Source: Azolla caroliniana (Eukaryota > Polypodiophyta). Taken from it: a DNA stretch of 64,000 nucleotides. The position numbers and the translations under genes were made by a program. The stretch lies in contig JBHGNT010000003.1 in assembly GCA_043228905.1 (NCBI GenBank), positions 16,244,001-16,308,000 on the forward strand. Reading direction: 5' to 3'. A model generated the notes under the pieces. It searched no databases, was not told where the DNA came from, and saw only the letters and a program-made list of their open reading frames with translations. Below are positions 8,825 to 20,600 of this stretch, in pieces. The stretch's first letter is position 1. Every line of letters begins with the position of its first letter.

Positions 8825-11750
8825 TCTTTGGTGAACCCGACGTGAAGGGCAGCAAGGGAGGATGGAGTTTGAGGCTGAAGACTTCGAGAAGGTGAGTCGA
8901 GAAGCGGCGCATCGAGATGGGCGAGGTCGTAGAAGTCGACCATTACAACGGGGATAGAGTCCCACGAGTTTTACCGAAGGCTCGACTGTCCAACATAAAG
9001 AGGAGGAGCTCCGAGTACCTGACATAGCGTGGTCACCCAGAAGTGAAACGAAGATGGCGTGCGACGACACGACATCACAGTAGGAAGGGAGTGCGCGGAC
9101 GAGACAGACGTGGTCGAGCCAGAGGCCAAGCGGAGCACGACGATGCTGGTATGAGAGAGGGTGTGAGAGAAAGACCGATTGGGCAAAGGTCAAGAATCGG
9201 GAAGAAGATGATCGAGGGTACGGAACGAGTCCGGCAAGATCTGCATCAGAGCTAAAACTCCAAACATTGGAGAATCAAGCCCAGGCGGGGCTTGATCGAT
9301 CATAGAGCGGATGCTTTCCACCGACACCACTATAAGGGTCGGTGGCCCCAGATGAGTCATTGGGAGTTGTTACGAAATCAGTGTCCCCACATCTTGACTA
9401 TAGACTTCGGCAGTTCAGCCGGCGTGGCAACGTGAGACTGAAAGAGATGGGAGATGGAGGCGGGAGCACAACAAGGAGAGCGACGACGAGTTCGAGAGAA
9501 GTACAAGGGACGAAGCGAAGAAAGAAGATTGGTCCTATGGGTCACCTCACACCGGATCTAGAGACTTTGGCGCTCGGCATCGGATCCGACGTAAGAAAGA
9601 TACTGATAGTGGCGGCAGGGGAACGGGACCTGGCAATCCAGAGAATGAAAGACGGACCAAGACGAGAACAAGGCAGAGGGGACTTCCGGATAATCGATCT
9701 GGGAGGGAGGAGAGAGCAGGCCTACGGAGAGGCCAAGAACACGGTACATCGGTACCACGGGAGAGGGTGTGGAGCGAGCCACCCTCTCGACTTACGGAGG
9801 AAGACGAACCGAGATAAGGGTCCGAGATACGACAAGCCCAAGGAGGATCCTTCACACTGGTTCTAGAGATTCCGGTGGTCGGCCCGAGAGCTGGCGTGAG
9901 ACCTAGAGTGACGAACGGTGGTGGTGAGGGGACGAAGGTAAAGGACTACGGATGGGCGGTCTACGGAGATCCTCACACCGATCCGGCGGTCGGCCCGAGT
10001 GCCGACGTGAGTCGTATAGGAGAGAATGGTGGCGGCAAGTGAACGTGACCAGTGGAAGGGGCCGATGTGAAGGTTGGGACTATGGCGAGAGAAAAGCGGC
10101 AAGCGGTGCTGCCGCGACCTTACACACACCGGTTGTAGATACTCTGGCAGTTGGCAACGAGAGTCGGCGTGAGACCTAGAGGGAAGAACGGTGGCGGCGG
10201 CAAGGCGGGCAACCGAAAACGAAAAAGGGGAGGTCCCATAGAGACACTCACACCAATCCGGAGACTCTGGAAGCCGGCAACGAGAGCCGACGTAAGACCT
10301 AGAGAGAAGGACGGTGGCGGCAGGAGAACGTGATCGGACGGCGGAAATAGAGCGGAAGGAGATATGAGGCCGGGGAGGTGGCCGAACCGGATATGGACCC
10401 GAACGGCAGAGTCGGCAAGATAAAGATGGGACGCGCTTGGTACACGAGTCGGTGACCCAACAAACCGGAGGCCCAAGAAGGATCCTTCACACCTGTTCGG
10501 AGACCCCAACAGTTCGGTCGACGTAGAAACGTGAGACCGAGGGTAATGGAAGATGGCGGCAAGGGGATGAAGGTGACAATAGCAACGACACTGACCATCC
10601 AAGGCGTTACGTAAACGAAGAAGGCCATGCAGGCCGGGACGCAGCAAGGGTGATCTTCCGATAAGCTGCTAGGGACACCCGGTTGAGGAGTGGTGTGCCG
10701 AGCTGGAAATGGCACACCCGAAAGTGGATCGGAAGACGTGCATATGACCATCGAGGGCTGGTTCGAAGCACGATTACGGGACGGTGTTCGGCACAGGCAA
10801 TGCCGAACATGGACGACGGAAGACGACACACGGTGGTGCTGGGAACGAGGGAACCGAGCGCGGAGTAGACTGCATGGGTCGGTAGCCGGAAACGGTATCA
10901 AAGGTCAGAGAAGGATCCTCCACGCCTACATTAGAGATATCGGTGGCTCAGTCAGAGTGGCAACGACTGGCGTGGCAAGCCATGCTAAGAAAACGAGCTG
11001 GTGGGGGCGAGGGGACTATGGTGAGCGGATGATACTGATCCGACTACTGCAGCGCACAACGAAAGGGGGGCCAAGCGGGCTAATACGGGGTGATCCTCGG
11101 GCACGGAGGACACTAGCATGCAGAAAGGCGTCGATGCACGATCTGGCTGGGCAAGGGCCGACGACGCGTGCATGGGAAGTAATCCGAGTTCAACACGGGC
11201 GGTGCCAAACAATGAAGGGGAATGCGCGGCACACAGAGGTGCTAGAGCGGGAGTACAGGCGCGAAGGATGGTTGTTAGTTCAGGTGATGTCGCGTAGAAG
11301 GCCGGAGAGGGATCCTCCACACCGGTTCCCGAGACCTTGGTAGTTCGAGCTGACATGGCAACGTAAGACTGAGGAGAAGGAAGGTGGTGGCAAGGGGACG
11401 AAGGCGATGGACGACAAGGGATGGCACCCAAGACAACGCGGAGGTCTACGGAGGCTAAGCAGGCCATCACGGGTGCTCCTCGGACAAGGGACACCGCATA
11501 TCCGGAGGAACAGGAAGCGTGCAGGCTATCGAGAGAAGGGCAAACAAGGGAGCACGCGCAGGAGGGGTCGCGACACGAACCTATCGACGGGATGAACGAG
11601 CCTATGGAGAGGCGAGCGTGCGTAGGAAATGTGTTCGGTCGTGGCAGGCAACGTGCAGACTTTCTCTGCTTTTTCCTGAGTTCCTGCTCGTTGGCTCTCA
11701 GCACTACGTTGTCCGACATGTCTGCGAGTGTGTGTGTAGGTATTGGCTTC
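8825..11750 (+). pseudogene. Degenerate interior of F, expanded A-type repeat units
   Basis: No retroviral domain is recognisable in any frame. Short open frames on both strands (up to 321 codons on the minus strand at 10985-11950) look like by-products of GC-rich repeats. What can be seen is a recurring block of roughly 80-100 bp, 'ggatccttcacac(c)ggttctagagact...gagagccgacgtgagacctagag..gaacggtggcggcaaggggacgaag', with starts near 9390, 9547, 9846, 9969, 10123, 10245, 10473, 10910 and 11306. It aligns with the two units in the ORF of A (4617-4712 and 4797-4886), so this interior is probably a decayed gag-like ORF in which that unit multiplied. Confidence 0.6.
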
Positions 11751-12300
11751 TGTGACCTATGCAGAGCCTGCGCGCTAGGTGGTTCGTTAGCAGTCATTCC
11801 GAAAGAGGCGTGCCCTGCATGAGGGTCCCGTTGCGCGGACGAGCCCGAGAGCTCCCCGATTGGCCCCAAGATGCAGCCTCCCTCTTCCTCTCCGTGTGGA
11901 ATTGACATCCCAGCGAGCGTTGCGTGTGTAGGTGTGTGTGTGTCTTCCATTAGCGTAGGGTTCGAGAGCGAGCGTGTGTGTGGTCGTTGGTGTAGAGGTG
12001 CTGGTTGTAACTAGGTGCGTATATGTGTGTGTGCGTGTGTGCGGGCGCGGTTAACCGGGCCGAGTCCCATGCCTCTTTTGGGCCCCTCGTACATACGGGC
12101 GAAAGAGGTGGCAAGGACAAGGGCGTTCTCTCTTGTTTCTCGCGCGGTTATCAGTCGTGTCCAGAGAGTATCCGGGATCGAACTGGCCAACAACGCGGCA
12201 AGCTCCGGAGGATTCGGTTCCCTGGCAACTCCTCCCCTCTTGGTCCATAACCCTAGTGGTCCCGCCCGGATCCGACATGCAAGCGCGGAATACTGCGACA
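11751..12300 (+). repeat. 3' LTR of element F
   Basis: Direct copy of 8194-8824 with an internal deletion after 'ctaggtggttcgtt'. Ends '...actgcgaca', then X gag sequence starts at 12301. Confidence 0.75.
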
Positions 12301-12632
12301 ACGTCTTTGGATGTTGTTGGCAATCACTCTCTTGAAACTTGTAATTTAACACGGACACGTCCCTTTGATTCATCTCCCTTTTGTATGCATCAAGGAACTT
12401 TGTAATGTTCCTTCCATCAAGATAACCCTCGAGCTCTATCACACGGTCGACGGCCTTCGGCCTTCTCCACGGCCACATCGTTGTCCTGACATCTCATCAT
12501 TTGTTCAACGATTAGCATCATCCTTTGGAACTCTCTCGCTTGATTTCTTGAGGACGCCATCTCCAAGTATCGGTTGATCCTTGACTTCATCCTTCCTGCT
12601 GCCTCTTTCACGGTAGGTTCACCACTTAATTA
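12301..12632 (-). pseudogene. Gag start and PBS of minus-strand gypsy X
   Basis: The minus strand from 12632 reads the PBS region ('TAATTAAGTGGTGAACC'), then the gag start codon at 12560 ('MASSRNQ'), close to the gag of B at 29414 ('MASSSNQ'). It is cut at 12301 by element F at the codons matching 'VANNIQRR' of B. The first eight bases of the next repeat (12633-12640, TCACGACA on the minus strand) match the end of an LTR of this family. The matching LTR is probably 36240-37321, now displaced by the insertion of B, C and D. Confidence 0.75.
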
Positions 12633-13607
12633 TGTCGTGACAATCACATAAAACTATAAAAGGATGGAGCTCTTGAAGAGCTTTCGGATGCACTTTACTA
12701 CATAAGAAATAGACACCTAAGTGTCAACTTATATGGGTATAAAGTTTTGCAAAAGAAAAAAAAAAGAAAAATGGGAAATATCCCACATAGATAGGAAAGT
12801 TAAGGCCCTGTCTATATAAGCACATTGAGATCCCTTATTTTCCATTTGTGCTAAGAGCACTTTGGCCACTTTGTCTAGATTGATGAATGTGGCCAAATTC
12901 CCAAAAACCGACTAGCAATAAAATGGAACTGGCCGGTAATGAAACCAGAATCGGCCGGAAATCAATTTGGAATTGGCCGATAAACTGGAAACCAAACTAG
13001 AACCAGCCGGTAAGCAAACTGGAACCGGCCGGAAAGCAAACCGGGACCGGTCGGTAAGTAATTTGGAACCGGCTGGTAAGCAAACTAGAATCGACCGGAA
13101 AGCAAACCGAAACCGACCGGTAAGCAATCCGGAACCGGCCGGTCGGCGGCAGATCCGGCGATAGAGGCGTCAACTGGCGGTGGAGTCGGCGGCATCCGAC
13201 GTCATCCGGCGGCATTCGGCGAACCAACGTCATCCGGCGACATTCGATGATCAGATAGATATATAAATAAATAAATAAATATATGTATACATATATGTAT
13301 ATACACAAGGATTGCAAGTGTGGACTTGAACCTTGCACCTCCAAGTTGAAATGATATTTTTGTCATTATAGTTTTACATGTAAATTCTCATACATGAGAC
13401 CTTAAATGAGTGAGGTGGTTATCATGCACCACATGTAATACATGAGCGCCAAATGGCAAACATGCATGTCTTGTACCCTTAAATGCATGAGGGCATCTAT
13501 AAAAGAGGGGAGGAAAAAGATGAAAGGACTAATGTAAAATTTTGGAATGATCAAATAAGAGACTTGTAACCCTATTGTTGATGTATCTTCTCTCTCAAAT
13601 CTAAAAT
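12633..13607 (+). repeat. 5' LTR of B, left part
   Basis: Matches 35148-36060 closely. It contains a tandem array of about 21-bp units around 'ggaaccggccggtaagcaaact' variants (12905-13145), a B-box-like antisense sequence near 13324, and a TATA box 'tctataaaaga' near 13496. Confidence 0.85.
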
Positions 13608-13979
13608 TGTTGGCCGGTCAGAGAAGGCAAATGGGAAAGCAAGGTCGGATCGGATAAATATAGAAATAGGAATAGAATTATTAGGAGGGACGGATCCGGT
13701 AGTTGTAACCGATCTGGATCCGAACCGATTCGGTTTCGGTTAACGGTTGCCTACCGAGCACCGATTGTAATCTGGCCGGATGCCTATAAAAAGGATCCGA
13801 TGTTTTGTAATGAAAGCACGAAGAATTAATATAGTTTTGCTTATGCTGATTCATCTTGTCTTCGTCTGTGCTTAAGTGTAATTATCATACGCGTGTATTA
13901 ACATCCTATCCCTACCACCCCTTTGGAGAAGTGTCGGATAGACACCTGTGTTGCGGCTAGTCCAGCCATACATACAACA
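13608..13979 (+). repeat. 5' LTR of C
   Basis: TGTTGGCCGG...CATACAACA. TATA box 'ctataaaaagg' at 13784-13794 and an AATGAAAGC/AATTAATAT region that may contain the poly(A) signal. Confidence 0.95.
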
Positions 13980-13985
13980 CTATTT

Positions 13986-14004
13986 TGGCGACCACGATTC
14001 CTGC
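13986..14004 (+). other. Putative PBS of C
   Basis: 'TGGCGACCACGATTCCTGC' lies six bases after the LTR end. The primer tRNA is not assigned. Confidence 0.6.
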
Positions 14005-14031
14005 AGAGTGCAGAGGACAACCGGGGGATGG

Positions 14032-16735
14032 ATGTCTAGACAAAATAACGACCACATCACCGAAAGAGGGAGACGCCACGCCGAACGGCAGCGACGACGG
14101 GAAGCCTTGCAGCAAGCCGTCGACGAGATCCGGAGCGATCGGTCATTCTCAACAACGCTTCGGCAAATCGCAGAAAACGCACTGCAGTTCCAAGTTCTAC
14201 AAGCTTCCGACGAAGGCAGTAGCATAACCAGCCTCCAAGAAGCGGAGACACTACTACAGACTCTCGCTGGCGGCGACGGGGACGCAGCGGCATTTGCAAC
14301 ATTAGAGGCGGATTCGGATAGCGGGGAAAGCGTGGGATCCCGCTATAAAAGCAGACACGGGAACAACCCCTTTGAGTCGGATCACTCAGCAACATCGGAG
14401 CCAGAGGAGGAACTAACTCTGGAGTTCGGTGACCGGCAATCGCCGAGGAGGGAGGAGCGGATACCAACACCACCCGCGGAGGAACCGCAGGAGCGGATAC
14501 CAACACCACCCGCGGAGGAACCGCAGGAGCGGATACCAACACCACCTGCGGAGGAACCGCAGGAGCGGAGACCGACATCGGAGGAACCAGCGCAGGAGAA
14601 TCAGTGGGACGACACGATGCCGTATCCGTACCCAAAGTATCGGGATGAGCCCGACGGAGAGGCACATGTGTATGCATTCCTGCGAACATGGGAAGCCAAC
14701 CACGTGTCCCAGAGACTGACGGAGGCCGAGGCCGACCGATCCAAAGTCGCCGAATTCGGCATGACATTAGAAGGACCGGCGGCCCGGTGGCACGACAAGC
14801 ACTTACCAGGCAGCTTCGCCACGTTCGAGGCATTGAAAACCCAGTTTTTACGCTTGTTTCATAGACGAGTGGAACAAAGGGAATTGGTCGGACAATTCTA
14901 CACCACTCGGCAGGGAGAAAACGAGACGGTCCCACAATTTATCGTTCGTTTCCAGACCTTGCACAGTCAATTAGCAAGAGCACCACCCGAAGAGGAGGCC
15001 AAGGCCGTCTTTTTGGCTGCGTTAAAAGACCCACTTCGAGCGATGTGTGGAATCATCGATTTCAGCACCAGCACAATGGACCAAGTCATTGATCGGGTCC
15101 TGGAAATGGACACCACGAGCCCCTTCTTGCCGATGGGGGCGTTACACCAGGCGCTTCCGAAGGAGGAGGATCTCCGGTTCCGACAAGCCCTACAATGCAC
15201 AACATGCCTAAATTCGGGGCACTCGACCGTCGACTGCACCCTGCGTGCACAGTGCATGATATGCAATTCTCGCGCCCACACAACGAACCAATGCGAGTAT
15301 AACCTGTTAACTCGACAAGCGGCACCGGTCCGACACATTGAACCGCGCAATCGGGACCCGGAAGAGAATCGATTCCGGAGGGACGACCGCTACCGACGAG
15401 AACGCGGCGACAGATACCCCGATAGAAGACGCGACAGCTATGACCGAGAGGAGAACCGAAGGGATAGCTACCCCCGGGACCGGTACGACCGAGAGGAGAA
15501 CCGAAGGGATAGCTACCCCAGGGACCGGTACGACCGAGAGGAGAACCGAAGGGATAGCCACCCCCGGGACCGGTACGACCGAGACGAATCCCCGGAATAC
15601 GAGCGACGAAGAGAAGAAAGGCGGCCAGGAAACCGGAATTTCCAACGGAACCAAAGGCGTGGATTCTTCCGTAGAGAGGAGCGTCGGGAGGCAACAAAGA
15701 ATGACAAACCAGTAGCGGCACCGGAGAACCGAAAAACCGAGGACAACCGCCGGGGAATGCCCCTTCCCCAAACATGGGAAAAAGGAGAATCCAGCAACAC
15801 GCACAGGGTGTATTGTTATTACTGCCGAAAAGAAGGGCATTACAGTAATCAATGCCCAAGCAAAACAGCCGACAAGCAGCCAGCAGTCAACATGGTGACA
15901 GCCGACGTACAGCAGGTTATCACGCGGTCGAAAGGGAAGGCCGCCGAATGGGAAGCCCAGGAAGCAATCAGAAAACAAGCGGCACAATGGATCAAAGAAG
16001 CCAACGAACAAGGTGCGGCGGAAGTAAGAAACCAAAATATGCCAAGGGAGGAAGAAATCGTACAGCCAGGAGAAAACCCGACATGGCAAGCACTACAAGA
16101 TTGTCAGATCGTGCTGCCGTTGGCACGGTTACTGCAGTTGGTGCCGCGGTTCACAGCAGACTTACAAGCCGCCGTAAGCAAACCGACGCCGACGCCGGCA
16201 CCGGCATTTTTCTCCAACCCGGAGGAAGGCCCAGCGGTGGTTGATACCAGTAGCCCAGCAATCACGACAATCGTCAAAGGAAAGGAGATTCCAGGAACAA
16301 TTATTGACGGAGGCTCCGGGGTGAACGTCATTAGTCGACAGACATGCGACGACCTAGGCATCCAGGAGTGGGAACCATGCCCCTTCTGGTTACGCATGGC
16401 GGATACAAGCTCAGTCCGACCAACTGGTCTTATCCGGGACTTGGAAGTAACAATAGGAGGCCACGTATTCCGAATATCGGCCGTGGTACTAGAGCTGAAT
16501 GTACAAGGCGCATATCCCCTACTGTTAGGACGACCATGGCTGCGAACGGCGCATATCAAGCAAAATTGGCAAAAGAATATGATCACGTTCCGACGAGGGA
16601 AAACAAAGGTACGGGTAGCCACGCAACCACGGGTGCTCACTAGCAAGGAGGCAACCCCTTTATATGCCGAAAGCATCAACATGTTGGAGGGCTTACCGGA
16701 TGAAGAAATTGATCGGTACCTCGAGGAACACCCAC
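14032..16735 (+). CDS. Gag-protease part of C polyprotein (interrupted by D)
   Basis: The first in-frame ATG after the PBS is 14032; a four-codon frame ATG-GAT-GTC-TAG at 14028 overlaps it. About 900 residues survive before D. Residues about 142-185 hold a 12-residue Pro/Glu repeat (ERIPTPPAEEPQ, three exact-length units). The retrotransposon gag domain follows (about 200-370, with 'ARWHDKHLPG' and 'FLRLFHRRVEQRELVGQFY'). Two CCHC knuckles are adjacent (CTTCLNSGHSTVDC at 388, CMICNSRAHTTNQC at about 408), then a 15-residue Arg-rich repeat (DREENRRDSYPRDRY, three units), then a third knuckle (CYYCRKEGHYSNQC at 594). The protease has IIDGGSGVNVIS (D at 758) and 'LLLGRPWL'. The gag packages RNA; the protease matures the polyprotein. 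The reading frame runs a few codons into the D LTR before stopping. Confidence 0.92.
14455..14586 (+). repeat. 36-bp tandem repeat in C gag
   Basis: Three full 36-bp units (14455, 14491, 14527) and a diverged fourth. Each encodes ERIPTPPAEEPQ. Confidence 0.92.
15442..15590 (+). repeat. 45-bp tandem repeat in C gag
   Basis: Three 45-bp units at 15442, 15487 and 15532 plus a partial fourth. They encode a charged Arg/Asp-rich 15-mer between the second and third zinc knuckles, probably nucleic-acid binding or disordered. Confidence 0.92.
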
Positions 16736-17016
16736 TGTCGAATACATGTGTATAATGGACGTATTCACACTATTCCGTTTTGGCCATTTATGAAATTATC
16801 ATAAAGGGTAGTTGCCCTAAGTCGGTCACTATATATAGTGACCTTGTAACCTCTTTGTGAGGTTGGATGTTGTATTATTTGCTTTATGGAATAAAGACTC
16901 TTTTGTGCCTCTCTCTCTCTCTCTCTGTGCAACGACCTACCTTCTGTCATACGCAGGTACTCAGAACAGAACTGAATGCTCCTTGATCTTCCGCATTGAC
17001 GACCTCGCTTTCAACA
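16736..17016 (+). repeat. 5' LTR of D
   Basis: TGTCGAATAC...TTTCAACA. Contains a perfectly palindromic TATA region (16824-16843), a likely poly(A) signal 'aataaag' near 16889, and a short CT microsatellite (16910-16926). Confidence 0.96.
16824..16843 (+). promoter_or_regulatory. Palindromic TATA box in D LTR
   Basis: GGTCACTATATATAGTGACC is a perfect 20-bp palindrome centred on TATATA. The same sequence is at 21976-21995 in the 3' LTR. Core promoter by position, about 60-70 bases ahead of the likely poly(A) signal. Confidence 0.7.
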
Positions 17017-17018
17017 TC

Positions 17019-17031
17019 TGGTATCAGAGCC
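17019..17031 (+). other. PBS of D (initiator-Met tRNA)
   Basis: TGGTATCAGAGCC two bases after the LTR end, complementary to initiator methionine tRNA. Confidence 0.93.
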
Positions 17032-17680
17032 TGCACAGTAGTCGGTCCTTCAATCCGCTGTCGGCCGTCGTCTCAGCATTCGGTTTCCTGCGTCATTCGA
17101 AGAAGAGAGAAGAAGAAGAAAAACAGGTTTGCATCTCATCGCGTTAGATCCTCTTGCTTGGAGTAAGCCTTCAGGTTGTACTCTGTTCCTTGTGATCGTA
17201 ACCGCTCGAGGTGAAATCCCCTTGTGCAACATTGACGCGATCGTGCTCCACTCGGTTAAACAGCATCCGAAGAGGTAATCAAACGCCGCTCGTTGTAACC
17301 ACTCGGTGCAGATCGGTCTTAAGACAACAGCCCCAAATTCGTGCTTCATCTGGCTGATCGACATTCGGGAGGATCAGTTGGATCCGTCTCTCTCGTCACT
17401 GCAGCCACCCGAAGCAGAATCGGTCCAAATAATCGGTTTCAATAATCGGTATTCGGCATATATATCCGAAGCGAACCGGGCTCACTCCGACTCGGCAACA
17501 TTCGGGAAGACCAGTCGGTTCTGTCCCTCAAGCTACCGGAGTCAATTCGAGCAAGTTCCGAAGCCGAACCGACTCGGGTTCAAATCTGACTAGAACGATA
17601 TCGGGTGAGCCAACCGGCTGCACTCCAACAAGGTTCGTAGTCAACTCCGAACCGAGCTTCGTCAACCGAAACCGAATTTG

Positions 17681-20600
17681 ATGGCATCAACATCCGGCTC
17701 GTCAGAAATGAGTCTACGAAAGTTCGATGGATCGAACTTCAACTTCTGGAAAGAGCAAATGCAGGACTATCTCATAGTCAAGGGACAAATCGATCCCATC
17801 GAAAATGAAGAACCTCCAGAAGGATACAAACCAGTTGAGTGGCAGAAGCTGGACAGAATCGTCCGTGCCACGATTCGGATGCACCTATCGGAATCGGTAT
17901 ATTTTACGGTGCAATCGTGTACGACAGCATTCGAACTGTGGAAAACACTGTCGGACACTTACGAAAAGAAGGTCGCCGCAACGAAGATGTTTCTGATCCG
18001 GCGCCTCTACAACTTGCGGATGAAAGAATCCGATTCGGTTCAAGCACACCTCAATGAGTACGAAAGCATAAGCTCCCAAATCTCGTCACAGGGGACGGCA
18101 ATTGAGGATGAACTCAGAGCAATGATACTCATGAGCAGCCTTCCCTCATCATGGGAAACTTTCGTCACAACCGTGTGCAACGCGTCAACCACGGCTGTTA
18201 AATACTCCGAAGTCACGAGCGCAATCCTGACCGAAGCAGCTCGGAGAAAGTCTTTCGCCAAAGACTCAACAGACGACGCTTATGTAGTACAAGGTTTGAC
18301 AGACCGATCGAACATACGAGGAAGAGATTCCTCACGACCGCCGAACAATCAGCGAAGACGGAGCCAGTCACGGGATAACCGAATCTGCAATTATTGCAAG
18401 AAACCCGGACACATCAAAGCCGACTGCCGCGCACTCAAGAACAAGAACAACAAGAAGAGTGGCCGGCATGAGGAGATCAATTACGTCAGCTTCTCAGCTG
18501 ATGTACTACCTGACGACCCGAATATACTATCAATAGAAAATCCAGTCGGATCAGAAGTTCTACTCACGACTGAAGAATCGAGCACATGGCTCTTGGATTC
18601 GGGCGCGTCATTTCACGTGACTCCTCATCGATCCCAATTTCGGCAATATACGATCCGTCACTCCGACTCAGTTCGAGTCGGCAACTCACAACACTGTGAC
18701 ATCGTCGGAATCGGCACAGTAGAGCTCAACCTTGCAGGGGGCTCTACACTTGTACTCCACAATGTCCGACATGTACCCGAGCTCACAAGGCCATTGATCT
18801 CAGTCGGACAACTAGATGAAGACGGCATTCGTGCCGGTTTTTCTTCGGGAGGGTGGACACTCCACAGGGGGAACCTCCTGCTTGCTAGAGGACCCAAGAT
18901 ACACTCACTGTATCCGTTACATGTTACGCTCAGAGAGGGTAACCTGTTTTTGGTGGATATTCCTGTGTCATCACTATGGCACAGAAGATTAGGACACCTC
19001 AGCAAGGCCGGCATCACGCACCTATCTAGAGCCGGATACATCCCTAAACTCTCCTTCTCCGACCATCAATTTTGCGAGCATTGCCAGTATGGCAAACAAG
19101 CAGCCACATCACACCCGACATCAGCACCAAGAGAATCGAGACCTCTCGATTTGGTCCACTCGGACGTCTGTGGCCCAATGCCGCATCAGTCTCTCGGTGG
19201 TGCCTCTTACTTCGTCACTTTTATTGACGATTCGACTCGAAAGGTGTGGGCTTATCTAATTCGCACCAAAGATCGGGTCTTCTCGATCTTCACCGATTGG
19301 CTCGCTATGGTAGAAAATCAAACCGACCGAAAGCTGAAATGCCTTCGGACCGACAATGGGGGAGAGTTCAAATCAGAAGAATTCGTCAAATTCTGCCGAC
19401 AACGCGGCATCCGACGTGAATTTACGGCACCACACAGTCCGGAGCAAAACGGGATTGCAGAACGAATGAATCGGACAATCCAAGAAAGGATAGTTTCCAT
19501 GCTCCAACACTCCGGACTGTCGGATGGCTTCTGGGCAGAGGCTCTACTCACGGCAGTACACATAATCAATATGTCGCCAAGTAGACCTCTAGGACTTCAA
19601 ATTCCTCAGGAACTATGGAACGGCAGTAAGCCGAATTACGACAAGCTGAGGATCTTCGGATGCGAGGCGTACGCCCTTATTCCGAAAGATGATCGCCGAA
19701 AACTTGCACCTCGGTCCAGGAAATGCATTTTCCTTGGATATGGATCCGACGGCGAAATGGGATACCGACTCTGGGACCCCGAACGCAGACAAATCGTTCG
19801 AAGTTCGGACGTTGTGTTCAACGAGTCGGCTATGAATCCATCAGTCGAAAAACCGATCGAAGTCCGAAGGGTAACATTTTCCGATGTGCCGACCCTTCAA
19901 GAAGGCCCCGCTCTCAACACACGGTCAGCTTCACGGGTAGCTGAACCTTACACTACCGACTCGGACAACTCCGACTCGGCACAGCAGAACAATCCGCTTT
20001 CGGACCATCCGACCACGATACCCGATGCGACCAGTCCAATCATGCCTCGACGATCCGAGAGACTGTCGCAACCTCCGGAGAGGTATTCTCCTGGAATTTT
20101 CTTCACCGACGCCGGCGAACCGACGTCTTACGAAGACGCATCGACATCTGTCGATTCAGCCACCTGGCATCTGGCGATGGAGTCGGAAATGCACTCCATT
20201 CGGGCAAACAAGACTTGGGATCTGGTTGAATTACCCAGGAACCGACGTGCTCTTCCTTGCAAGTGGGTTTATCGACTAAAAGAGACGTCTGATTCGACCA
20301 CCCCAAAGTACAAGGCCAGATTAGTTGCGAAGGGCTTCCGACAAGAATATGGTGTCGACTTCGACGAGATTTTTTCACCAGTGGTGAAAATGACAACCCT
20401 TCGTTTCCTACTCGGCGTAGTGGCAGCCGACAACTTGGAGCTGATTCAGCTAGATGTCAAAACAGCATTCCTCCATGGTGATCTTGACGAGGAAATTTAT
20501 ATGGAGCAGCCAAAAGGCTTCGTGGCCACCGGCCAAGAACATCTAGTCTGCCGACTCAGGAAGAGTCTATACGGCCTCAAACAGGCACCGCGACAATGGT

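Larger units (their letters stand above)
8194..12300 (+). mobile_element. Element F: old non-autonomous LTR element related to A
   Basis: LTRs 8194-8824 and 11751-12300 begin TGTCGC/TGTGAC and end GCGACA. The right copy lacks about 80 bp present in the left, and many substitutions separate them, so F is old. The PBS is the same as in A. The flanks do not form a target duplication: the left flank is the K1 LTR, the right flank is the gag of X, so one side was rearranged. The sequence 'ggcttc' precedes both LTRs, leaving the exact left boundary uncertain by about 6 bp. Confidence 0.75.

Noticed and set aside
10985-11950. A 321-codon minus-strand ORF in element F
   Set aside because: It runs across the F interior into the 3' LTR, has no family motif, and is biased by GC-rich repeats on the opposite strand.
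14057-16682. Long minus-strand frames of 190-290 codons opposite the C gag
   Set aside because: They are shadows of the Arg/Glu-rich sense frame and repeat where it repeats.
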